NCBI GenBank assembly: GCA_036186865.1
Contig: AP025054.1
Span: forward strand, 1,211,832 to 1,275,831
Source of the DNA: Eustoma russellianum
Taxonomy: Eukaryota > Streptophyta > Magnoliopsida > Gentianales > Gentianaceae
Direction: 5' to 3'
Length of the DNA stretch: 64,000 bases
Numbering within the stretch: the first letter of the stretch is position 1; every line of letters starts with the position of its first letter. A program made the translations under genes and the position numbers. Below, in pieces: positions 1-9,699 of the stretch. Under the pieces are notes generated by a model, which saw nothing but the letters and a program-made list of their open reading frames with translations, did no database searches and had not been told where the DNA came from.

Positions 1-310
1 TCGTCATTCTCGAATATGCATCCTGAAAATAACATGCATTTGGTGAGAACTTGATAGTACATCCAGAATCTCTTATTAATTTCCCTTCAGAGAGGAGATT
101 AAATTTTAAATCTGGAACATACAGTACATTTAGTAAGGTGAGGTTGGGATTTAGTTTAATTGATCCCTTTCCCATTATTTTTCTAGTGGTTCCATCTGCG
201 AGTTGAACAAATGCAGGTAAAGAAAATTTAGTGTAATTAATTAAGTTTCTACCTTCATTTGTCATATGATCAGAAACACCAGAGTCTACAATCCATGGTT
301 GATTTTGACT
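1..310 (-). pseudogene. Copia pol start (protease and upstream of integrase), cut by window edge
   Basis: The reverse strand continues the gag frame without another stop from position 310 to the window edge. It encodes the typical start of a Copia protease, WIVDSGVSDHM (the family usually has WxxDSGASxH, with the DSG catalytic aspartate), followed by text resembling the end of protease and the region before integrase (NVLYVPDLKFNLLS). It is separated from gag only by the TAG at 311-313. The remaining pol domains (integrase, reverse transcriptase, RNase H) would lie outside the window. Whether this is translated by read-through or is simply dead is not decidable here. Confidence 0.85.
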
Positions 311-1402
311 CTAATCGCCGCCTAGACCGCCAGTATTGGCCATTGATGCCTGGATCGGTTCCTGAGTCTCACCCCCTTTTTGATTTAGGAGATTCAGCAG
401 GGCCTCAATTTGATCCTTAGTAGGTAAGTTGTTGGTGTTTTGCGGTTCAGCAGGGGGCCTATTCGCATAGGCTGTTTGTGGTGGTTTTGGATTTCTCCAA
501 TTGTTGCTTGCTTTTGACTCAAAATTGTTTGTTGGCTTTCCATGTAACTTACAACATTCCTTAGCAGTATGTCCGGATTTCTTGCAAAAATTGCAGTAGA
601 GTTTGTTTGGCCGTTTGGAATTAGGAGTTGGGCCTTCGGAAGGGTTGAAGGTTCGCTTCATCACTAGGGCCGATCCTTCGGTCATGAGTGGTGTTGAACC
701 AATCATTAGTTTTCGCCTGCTTTCCTCGTGCCTAACTTCAGAGAACACGGTTTTGAGGCTGGGGATGGGTTTCATTCCCAGAATCCGCCCCCTAACACTG
801 TCCAGTTCAGAGTTTAGTCCAATCAAGAATCTGAATACCCTTTTTGTTTCTGTCAGTTCCTTGTACAGTAATGCATCGGCTGTGCATGTCCAGTTAATAG
901 ATTCAAATGCATCAATTTGTTGCCATGCGCGGGTAAGTTGAGTGAAATATTTGGTGACATTCATATCTCCTTGCTTAATCTTTTGTAACTGGGATTCAAC
1001 TTCATACAGTTCAGAGGTGTTATCCTTCTTTGAGTACATTTCTTGGGCTGCTACCCAAATTTCATTTGCTGTTGAGTACAACAAGAAATCTTCACCGATG
1101 TCGGGGTCAATGGACCCAATGAGCCAGGACATAACCATGCTATTTTCGGCCTTCCAGAGTTTAAACCGAGGGTCGGTTGTGGCCGGGGCAGTGATATTTC
1201 CAGTGATGTAATCTTCTTTGCCCTTTCCCGTTATGAACATTTCCATGGCTCTTGACCAGGAGAGATAGTTGTAACCGGTTAGTTTGTGTCCCGTTATTAC
1301 CATTGGAATCCCATCGTTGTGGGAATTAGACCCTGCTCCGGCCTTGCTGCCTGGAGTGGAAACGTGCTCAATAGCACTAGTGTTTGATGACTCAGTGGCC
1401 AT
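311..1402 (-). CDS. Ty1/Copia retrotransposon Gag polyprotein (363 aa)
   Basis: Gag binds element RNA and forms virus-like particles in the cytoplasm. Seen here: an N-terminal low-complexity stretch, then the UBN2/Copia gag signature around residues 37-60 (TGHKLTGYNYLSWSRAMEMF) and KLWKAENSMVMSWLIGSIDP. A zinc knuckle of the form C-X2-C-X4-H-X4-C follows near residues 270-285 (CNFCKKSGHTAKECC), then LHGKP. The second Copia gag in this window (17386 onward) has the same layout. The reading frame is intact over its full length, so the copy may be fairly young. No LTR or primer-binding site is visible upstream (above 1402), so the 5' end of the element is missing. The TAG that ends gag is in frame with the protease. 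Confidence 0.9.
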   Translation of the reverse strand: MATESSNTSAIEHVSTPGSKAGAGSNSHNDGIPMVITGHKLTGYNYLSWSRAMEMFITGKGKEDYITGNITAPATTDPRFKLWKAENSMVMSWLIGSIDPDIGEDFLLYSTANEIWVAAQEMYSKKDNTSELYEVESQLQKIKQGDMNVTKYFTQLTRAWQQIDAFESINWTCTADALLYKELTETKRVFRFLIGLNSELDSVRGRILGMKPIPSLKTVFSEVRHEESRRKLMIGSTPLMTEGSALVMKRTFNPSEGPTPNSKRPNKLYCNFCKKSGHTAKECCKLHGKPTNNFESKASNNWRNPKPPQTAYANRPPAEPQNTNNLPTKDQIEALLNLLNQKGGETQEPIQASMANTGGLGGD

Positions 1403-1512
1403 TTGTATGAGGTTAAAGTATAAGAGGGAAGAGATGTGTTTTGGATTTTCTCGGTTGGGGTTCGCCGGATTGTGGCCATTTGTATGAGGTTAAAGTAAAC
1501 GTGCTCAATAAC
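1360..1512. repeat. Short internal duplication at the broken 5' end of the Copia element
   Basis: The string GTGGCCATTTGTATGAGGTT occurs at the gag start (from about 1396) and again from about 1473. The string AACGTGCTCAATA occurs at about 1362 and again at about 1498. In the second occurrence the two are fused, so the sequence looks like a small templated or unequal-exchange rearrangement. Where an LTR and primer-binding site would be expected there is only this scramble, after which host-like sequence begins. Confidence 0.6.
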
Positions 1513-4500
1513 TTATGTCATTTGTTTATCTCTTTAAACTTTTTACTTTTAAACAAGCTGAGCAGGTTAAATTGAAGATTACTGTTTGAAGAGCATCAAC
1601 TTGACATAAAGCAAGCTTGTTATCATCAGGTCGGAGTATGTTTTTCTCTGCTCTCCGAGAATCGCAATAAATAATTGACTGGATGTTTCACTCTTTCTGC
1701 ATATGAGCTTGAGGAGATCCCGGGTTCTTATTGCTGAATTAGGCTCAGAATTGTTAAGTTATTGGAGTATTGCTGGTGAATCAAGTTCTTTTTTTAATCT
1801 TGTTCACCAAACCAAAAATCCCTTAGATAGTATCACTTTTCTATCCTGTGCTTTCTTTTTTCTGCTTTCTTCAATTTTGATAGTGAGAACCTCTTATGAA
1901 AATACAACATAACTTCTCAAGAATGACACAGTTTTTTACATGAAGCAGCATAGCTTAATAAAAAAAAGATAAATTTGAACTTAAAAAAGTTTAGTCTCCC
2001 CCTGTAAATCACAATCTTTAAACATACTTTCTTAACATAGTGTTTTGGACTCTCTTCTTTCAAAATTTTTCTTTGGTTTTCTTCTCCTAATTCTCACCAT
2101 TTTTCGTCTGTATGCATACTGATTACTTTTTGAATTATTTTCGCAGCAGAGCCCATCTACTGAAAACAAGGTCTTAGAATTGTGTTACTATCTAGTCATT
2201 CCACCAAGTAAGTACGGTTGTGCACTGAACCTGAACAAACGAATCTGATTATCATGTTTGTGTGGAAATATTGGCGAGAAAAAGTGGCCTGTTCATCTAA
2301 CAAATATCATTTGATGTCTGGTGTGATTTCGAGTTAGCTACCAATATGAGTACATTAAAATTTTTGTGTAAAGCTAGGAAGTACTTGTCTTTTCTTTTTG
2401 GTATTTTGAAGAACTGTGGCTTGCTGTCTCTACTTTTGAAAATATTATGAAAATTTAAAATTTTCTAATTAGGAAAATTTAGTTTACAAAAAGAATAAAA
2501 AAGAGACAGCAAGCTTGACGTTGATTAGCTTTATATCTGCAATTGATAGTCTACCGATCACATTTGATGCCCTTCGATTGATATACTCTTTTGCTCGATT
2601 AAAATGAGACAGCCAAAAAAGAGAAACAAATGGTACAAGAAGGGTCTTCGTCCAAGTCCATGAATAGAAGATCTTCATCGTTCGTTCCACCGAAATGGAA
2701 TCCACTTGACAAGAGAGCGAAACGGGGTTGTGACTTCCTGTTGCTCATATGAAATTCTTTTTAGCATCATATCCTTGACCAGTTTATTATTGCAAGCTCT
2801 GTCGTTTGCATCAATTGAAAATGGAATAGAAAGTAAGGGTTATATGAAGTGGTAGAAGTTGCAAGCCGTGAGCAGTCGGATAGTGCATCAAATGTGACCA
2901 GCATAGTATAAATTGAAAAAGACAGAAGCTAATGAAAGCCAAACTTGCAGCCAACATGTCAGGTACAATGTTTTCTCTTGTTTTTATGACTCACAATGAA
3001 TAATTGACTAGTTTTTTCCCATCTGCAGATGATTTTGAGGAGATCTTGGTTGGTAACTGGTGAATTTAGCTTATAATAGTTGAGTAATAGAAACGTTGCT
3101 GCTGAAGCAAGGTTTTTTATCTTCATTTGACAAACCAAAAATATGTTTATTAAAAGAATTGTCCAATTTAAGTGACACTAACTTTTTTTTTGCCCCGTGC
3201 CATTTTTGCTGCTTCCATTTCTATTTTGATGGTGAGAACCTATACCAAAGTTGCAGAACTTCACAATATGAGAGAGAATTTTCCATATAAAGCAGCAGAA
3301 CTTTTCAAAAACCAGAATTGTCCACTTAAATGTCTAAGTCTAGTCCCTCCCTATAGGCAATATAGTTAGTTTTCCAGTATTCTTAACGGACATTCTTGTT
3401 ACAGTATTTTGAAATTTCTTCTTTCAAGATGGGTCGCACCAATCCTTGCCAGTGTGCATATTGATTATTCTTTGAAATGTTCATTGTAGCAGATCCCACC
3501 TACTGGAGACAAGGCTTTGAGCATTGTGTTATCGTAGAGTCATCCATCATTAAATTATGGTTTTTGACTGAAATGATGTTCACGTTCACTCCCACTCAAC
3601 ACAAAGTTGGTTTTCATGTTGACATTGTATTGGAATTTGTGTTACAAAATTGGCTTGTTCAAATGACTAGTATAACTTGATATTAAAAATTAATTTATAA
3701 CGTAGTCTTTCTGGTTAGGTTTGTCAAAGGTAACGAACATCAATTGATAATGATAGTCTCAATTTCTGCAGCTTGACGTGCAAGGTAATGGAGGATTCTA
3801 TATCCTTCCAGTATACCCTCCCCATTTATTTGGACATATGAAACCTTTGTCTGGCTAGGTGTTCTAGTTTAAGTTTCATGTGTATGTGCAATCGAAGAAT
3901 GCGTGATTTTGGCTCTTTTGTAGCAAGAAGGCACATCATTGTCCACAATTACCCTTCCTTTGGTTTTCTACGGAGTTGTTCGACTTATTTCTTGAGCAAT
4001 GTGGTAAGTCTTTGATATTAGGTAAGGTATGAAGTTGGCTTGAAAAGTAATTAGTAGACCGTTTAAGAACTAAATTCTCTATTGTTATCGTTTCTTACAG
4101 GTATATGAATGCGCTACTTTCATTTAGCAAATCTCATGTTATATTGGAATATAGTGGTCCATGTGCATCATTCAGAATCTCCACCAGTGTTCCAGAATTA
4201 AATGATTTTCCCTACTTTATTTCTTCAAGGCGGAAGTGGAGGATTCAACCCTTCCTAAAGTACTTGTCGCGTTGTTGGCTTGCCTAAACATGTTGGGAGC
4301 AGAACGGTGAGTTTCTGGTGAGTTTCTTTCTTACGTGTCTATGAAATAATTATATTTGGTGACATTTGCTTGCAAAAATCAATAACCTCACCAGAAAAGA
4401 AAAATCATCATTATCTAATTAATTTTTTGACCATAATTTCTTTTGTATTAAGCAATAGTAAAATGATATTCTCAATATCTGTATGACTGAATTATGTAGC

Positions 4501-4950
4501 ATGGTAATATGAAAATTACCCTGTTGCAGTTCTAATTTTTCTTGTTGATGTGTTTCGCTTAGGGAGCTTTGCTTCAGTTGATATGTCTCCAACTAACAAA
4601 AACTTTATTTCCAGATAGATAATTGTCACTGGATTTCAATGATGAGTAATACAAAGAACAGTATGATAAAACTGCCAAGTTTCATGTCCATAGAGAACTT
4701 AAACTTGAAATCAACGGGAGCTGTAGGTGAAAGTGAGGACTGTTTAGAATGCTTGTACCATGTGTGTCTCAGTATACAGAATCTGAACAGATGAATGGCA
4801 ACAACACACACTGCTCCCTGGACGCAGTAATCCTGTTAACATGCAGAATCTTGATAAGGAAATGGTCATTTCAAGAAATTTTTTTTATAGCCCATCCGTT
4901 CACATTATTTCAACGGGTCAAGCACCATTCACACACACATTGCAATTCTT
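1513..4950. other. Degenerate duplicated host-like sequence, no intact gene
   Basis: No convincing open gene is present. Segments of about 1660-2300 and 2995-3600 are diverged copies of each other. Both contain a stretch like ATAATTGACT followed by CTGCA..ATGA..TTTGAGGAGATC, then CAAACCAAAAAT, then TTTTGAT(A/G)GTGAGAACCT, then GCAG(C)AGATCCCA-like text. Segment 2620-2940 is related to 18960-19280; both can be read as SMNRRSS...WNPLDKRAKR in one frame, with stops around it. I read this as fragments of one host gene (exons with introns) that were duplicated and have decayed, some now beside each of the two Copia gag copies. I do not recognise the parent gene. From about 3800 to 4950 I see nothing identifiable. 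Confidence 0.5.
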
Positions 4951-5406
4951 GAAATAAAGAAAAGAATAGGGGAGAGAGAGAAGAAGGAGGAAGAAGAAAA
5001 GCAAGAGAAAAAGATTTTAGACAACCCTACAATACAAGGTAAGTACCCTCCCCCTCTACTTGAAATTTCTATCACAAATTTTATTGAGTTTATTTTGTGT
5101 TCTATGAATGTATTATTATTTTTGAATGAAAACATGATAGTTTATGAATGTGATTATGTTGTAGGTATATAATTTACTACTACTATGATTATGTACATGT
5201 ATGTAGGTTGATATTTCGGTATGCATATTTTATGTATGTAATTCGGAATTATACACTATTTATATAATTTTTCTCAAAATTGTCACATGTATATAGATAC
5301 ATAAAATTTATTTTTTAAAAATTGTATGTGTGTGTGTATATATATATGTATATGCATATCAATTCTATTTCGAAAATGTTTTTATATATATATATATATA
5401 TTGGTT

Positions 5407-7040
5407 TTTCAGAATTTATATTATACTGTTTTGGAAATTATTTATACATATATAATTCTTTTTTCTGAAATTAAATATATATGCACATATATATACATTT
5501 ATTTTCAGATTTATTCATATATGTATATATATATATATATTCCAGAATTATATGTAAATAGGTATTAAACTATTTTAGAAATTATTTATTTAAATATATA
5601 ATTCTGTTTTTGAAATTGTATGTATACACACATACAAATATATATTATTTTCGGTTTCATCCATATAAATATTTATTATTTCCAGAATTATATATAAATA
5701 AATATTAAACTGTTTTGAAAAATTTTATATATATTTCAAGAATTTCAGCAATATATATGTATTTACATATTTCTGATTTCAGCATTACATAATTATATAT
5801 TAAATTGTTTTGAAAAATCATTGCAAATACATATTTTTTTTTCTATTATCTGAATTTTACATAAATAAATATTTAATGCTTTATGAAATTACTTGTATGT
5901 ATTTATATATATTCTTTTTTTCAGAATTATACACATATTTAAATTATTTTCAGAAATTATACATATATATACACACACTTACTGTTTCCAGAAATATGTA
6001 TAAAAATATTTAAACTATTTTAGAAGTTATTTTTATATATAATACTGTTTTTGAAATTAAATAGAGTTGATCACAATTTGCCCCTCTGTAGTATGAGAAT
6101 TTCACCATTTGCCCTCCTTATGTTTTAAATCACACTCTTAACCCCCTGAACTATTGGACTGATGTGGAAAATGTCATTTCAAGCAAAATTTGGCCAGAAC
6201 AAAATGACATGACGATTTGATAATTTCAGAATTTATATTACACTGTTTTAGAAATTTTTTATACATATATAATTCTTTTTTTGAAACTAAATATATATAC
6301 ACATATATATAAATTTATTTTCGGATTTATTCATATATACATATATTTATTTATTCCAGAATTATATTTAAATAGGTATTAAATTATTTATTTAAATATA
6401 TAATTTTGTTTTTAAATTGTATATATCTACACACACACACATACAAATATATATTATTTTTAGATTTATATAAATATTTATTATTTCCAGAATTATATAT
6501 AAGTAAATACTAAATAGTTTTGGGAAATTTTATATATATTTTCGGAATTTCAACAATACATATGTATTTACATATTTCTGATTTCAACAATACATAATTA
6601 TATATCAAATTGTTTTGAAAAATCATTGCAAATACATATTTTTTTATTATTTATTTCTTTTATCTGAATTTTTTATAAATAAATATTTAATGGTTTCTGA
6701 AATTACTTGTATGTATTCATATATATTCTATTTTTTCCGAATTATACACGCTTATATATATTTAAATTATTTTAAGAAATTATACATATATAAACACTTA
6801 CTATTCCGAGAAATATGCATAAAATTATTTAAACTGTTTTAGAAGTTACTTTTATATATAATCCTGTTTGGAATTAAATAAGGTTAATCACGTTTTGCCC
6901 CTCTATAGTATGCGAATTTCACCTTCTGCCCTCATTATGTTTTAAATGACACCCCTAACCCCCTGTATTATTGGACTGATGTGGAAAATACTGTTTCAAG
7001 CAAAATTTGGCCAGAATAGAATGACATGGCAATTCCCCAT
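5407..7040. repeat. 817-bp direct tandem duplication inside the LTR
   Basis: Unit 1 is 5407-6223 and unit 2 is 6224-7040. Landmarks stay at a constant offset of 817: TTTCAGAATTTATATTA at the start of each, and AATTAAATA at 6055 and 6872. Both units end inside the left part of the Mutator-like element. Unit 1 therefore carries only the first ~155 bp of that element, while unit 2 runs into the full copy. The element must have inserted before the duplication. Confidence 0.85.
6064..6223. mobile_element. Truncated left end of the same Mutator-like element
   Basis: Text matching the left terminal inverted repeat (GTTGATCACAATTTGCCCCT, TAGTATGAGAATTTCACC) and the following ~70 bp is preceded by the same AATTAAATA. 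The sequence breaks back to the LTR repeat at 6223. It is the partial copy made by the 817-bp tandem duplication, not an independent insertion. Confidence 0.8.
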
Positions 7041-7771
7041 GCATTATTGCTGTTATAAAAAAAAGAAGCTCCGGAAGAATCTTATAAATCTTTATTACAA
7101 GAGAACTTCTCTTATTGACTGACGAGAAGGCTTCCCTAGCAGTTGAGCTGAAGTAAACAACTGAAAATATACAGAGGATATCGGAAGAAAGTGTTGTACT
7201 TGAGAATTCATTTATGATGCTCATACTGAACTTCAAGGTTTGAAGACCAAGTCGTGTACCTTAGAAGATTTGCTAAGTCACTTGTATATGAGAAAGACAT
7301 TATTGCTGGCAATAAGGATAATTTGACTTATGAACTGGTGAGCACTCAAATAAGACTTGAAACATTGGAGAAAATATATTCAGAATCAGGAGAAAATTAC
7401 TCCGCTCTGGAGAAGGAGAAAGAGGCATCGGTTTGTAAGATAGAAGAACTAACGATCTCTCTTGTTGTTGAAAAGAAGCATGTCAAGTTTGAGCGACGCA
7501 GTCACAGTTGTTTGAAATGGAAAGGGAGATGAACTTGAGCTTAACCCTTTTTTGGAAGAGTTAAACCAGATTGAGGAGAGAGTAGAGAACATGGAAAAAG
7601 GACATAGAGGAAAATGGGAAGTTGAAGAGTGACACAATTAATTGACTACAAGTGGCATTTGTTTGCAACACATGGTTTCAGGGGGGTTAAGGGTGTGATT
7701 TAAAACATAAGGGGGCAAAGGCTGACATTCGCATACTACAGGGGGCAAAAGGTGATTAACCCAATTAAATA
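6872..7771. mobile_element. Mutator-like element (Pack-MULE type) with terminal inverted repeats and 9-bp target duplication
   Basis: The element runs 6881-7762. The terminal inverted repeats are about 85 bp: the left end has GGTTAATCACGTTTTGCCCC and TAGTATGCGAATTTCA, and the right end read in reverse has GGTTAATCACCTTTTGCCCC and TAGTATGCGAATGTCA. Both inverted repeats also contain a TTATGTTTTAAAT..CACCC block. The flanks carry a perfect 9-bp direct repeat AATTAAATA (6872-6880 and 7763-7771), which is the hallmark target duplication length of the Mutator superfamily. No transposase is present, so it is non-autonomous. Its interior carries a captured gene fragment (separate entry). Confidence 0.88.
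7085..7640 (+). pseudogene. Captured NETWORKED-1 (NET1/KIP1-like) coiled-coil gene fragment inside the MULE
   Basis: The longest clean frame, 7254-7532, reads as coiled coil: KDIIAGNKDNLTYELVSTQ, then IRLETLEKIYSESGENYSAL, then EKEKEASVCKIEEL. Other frames before and after continue the theme: TENIQRISEESVVLEN, LQGLKTKSCTLEDLLSHL, and FLEELNQIEERVENM. In that order they parallel the long coiled-coil part of plant NET1 proteins, which bind actin through an N-terminal NAB domain. Several frameshifts and stops separate the pieces, and the NAB domain is absent. NET1 origin is from memory of the family pattern; another long coiled-coil protein is possible. Confidence 0.6.
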
Positions 7772-9128
7772 TATAGATATATATATATTATTTTCGGATA
7801 TACATAATGATTGTTTCCAGAATTATGCATACATACATACATTAAACTATTTTAGAAATTATTTATGTATATATAATTCTGTTTTTGATTATATATTTAT
7901 ACGTTATATATTAATTTTGGATTTATATATATATATCTGTGTGTGTATATACACACTTAGAATTATATACCCAAAATTATGTATTGTTTCTGAAATTATT
8001 AACATAAACATATATAATGTTCTTATATATTCAATAGATATGCTTATAAGTTTAGAAAACTATTTATATAGTTTTGGATTTAGATATATATAATAAACTG
8101 TTTTGAAATATAGTTATATACATATATGCATACTTAAATTGTTTTATTTTGAGAAATATTTACATGTATTTATTTACTGCTTGCAGAATTGTATATTATA
8201 TATAAATATATATAAGGTTTTATTTTCAATTTATTATTTTCCAGATTTTATATATATATAAGTGTATATATATGTATATTAAACTGTTTGCAGATTTTAT
8301 TTTCAGTTTATTGTTTTCACTGTTTTCGAAGTACTTTAGATATATGTATATACAATTTTATTTTCTGTTTATTGTTTTTCAGATTTTGTTTTCAGTTTAT
8401 TGTTTTTACTGTTTTTGAAGAAATTTATATATATATATATATATAAATTCATATACTGTTTTCTTTTTCAGTATTTAATATATATGTATACATATACATA
8501 TATATATATATATATATTATAAATTGTTTTGCATAAATTAGGCTGTATAAAACTGTTCGGATTAAATATATATTAATTAATAAACTGTTGTTTTTTTAGA
8601 ATTATAGATTTAGATTATTTGATTTTGTATTTAATTATATGTATAGATATATAAACTGATTTTCTAAAGAATTACGTATATATTTATATAAATTTTTGTA
8701 TTTAAATGTATGGTAGTTATAGAAATTGTTTTTAAATAAAATTTATATATATACATTCATGTTATTTTCGTATATTAAGTATGTGTATAAATATAAATTG
8801 TTTTTAAATGGAATTAAATATTGAGTTATATTAATTTCGGATATAAAAATATACACGATTATATAAACTATTTTTGGATAGAATTATATATCATATTGTA
8901 TGGTTTGACATTGTTGCGTGTCATGGTTTTTCAAATGAGCATGCGTTACGAGATATTACTATCTGCGAACAAGTACCAAGTATGTCTTTTATTGCAGTTT
9001 ATTAGTTTATTTTACTCCCGTGTTTCTTTTGGTATATGTTTTTTGTTCTTAGTATAGTTGGGTACTTACTGAGTGACGCCCATATCTCTCCCCCTTTTTG
9101 TAGGATGGTAGACTGTTGCTTGTTTTCC

Positions 9129-9173
<45 letters not shown>

Positions 9174-9699
9174 TAAACTGTTTGCCGATTTTATTTTCTG
9201 TTTATTGTTTTCCAGATTGTATTTTCAGTTTATTGTTTTCATTGTTTTAGAAGTAATTTTTATATGTATACATTTTTATTTTCAGTTTATTGTTTTCCAG
9301 ATTTTATTTTTAGTTTATTGTTTTCACTGTTTTCGAAGTAATGGATATGTATATACTTTTTTTGGGATTTATATACATGTGTGTATATATATAATTTTAT
9401 ATATTGTTTTCTTTTTCAGTATTGATATATATATATATATATATATAAACTGTTTTGCATAAATTTGGCTACATAAAGCTGTTAGAATTAAATATATATT
9501 AATTTCAAAAATTGTTGTTTTTTTAGAATTATAGATTTATATTATGTGATTTTCCTATTTAATTATACGTATAAGTATATAAACTAATTTTCTGAAGAAT
9601 TATGTATATATTTTTGTCAATTTTCGTATTTAAATATATTCTAATTATAGAAAGTGTTTTTAAATAAAATTTATATATACATTCATGTTATTTTCGTAT

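Noticed and set aside
5326..9462. Many open frames of 60-113 codons rich in Tyr/Ile/Phe
   Set aside because: They are translations of TA-rich LTR repeat; no domain, no codon bias, frames appear on both strands.
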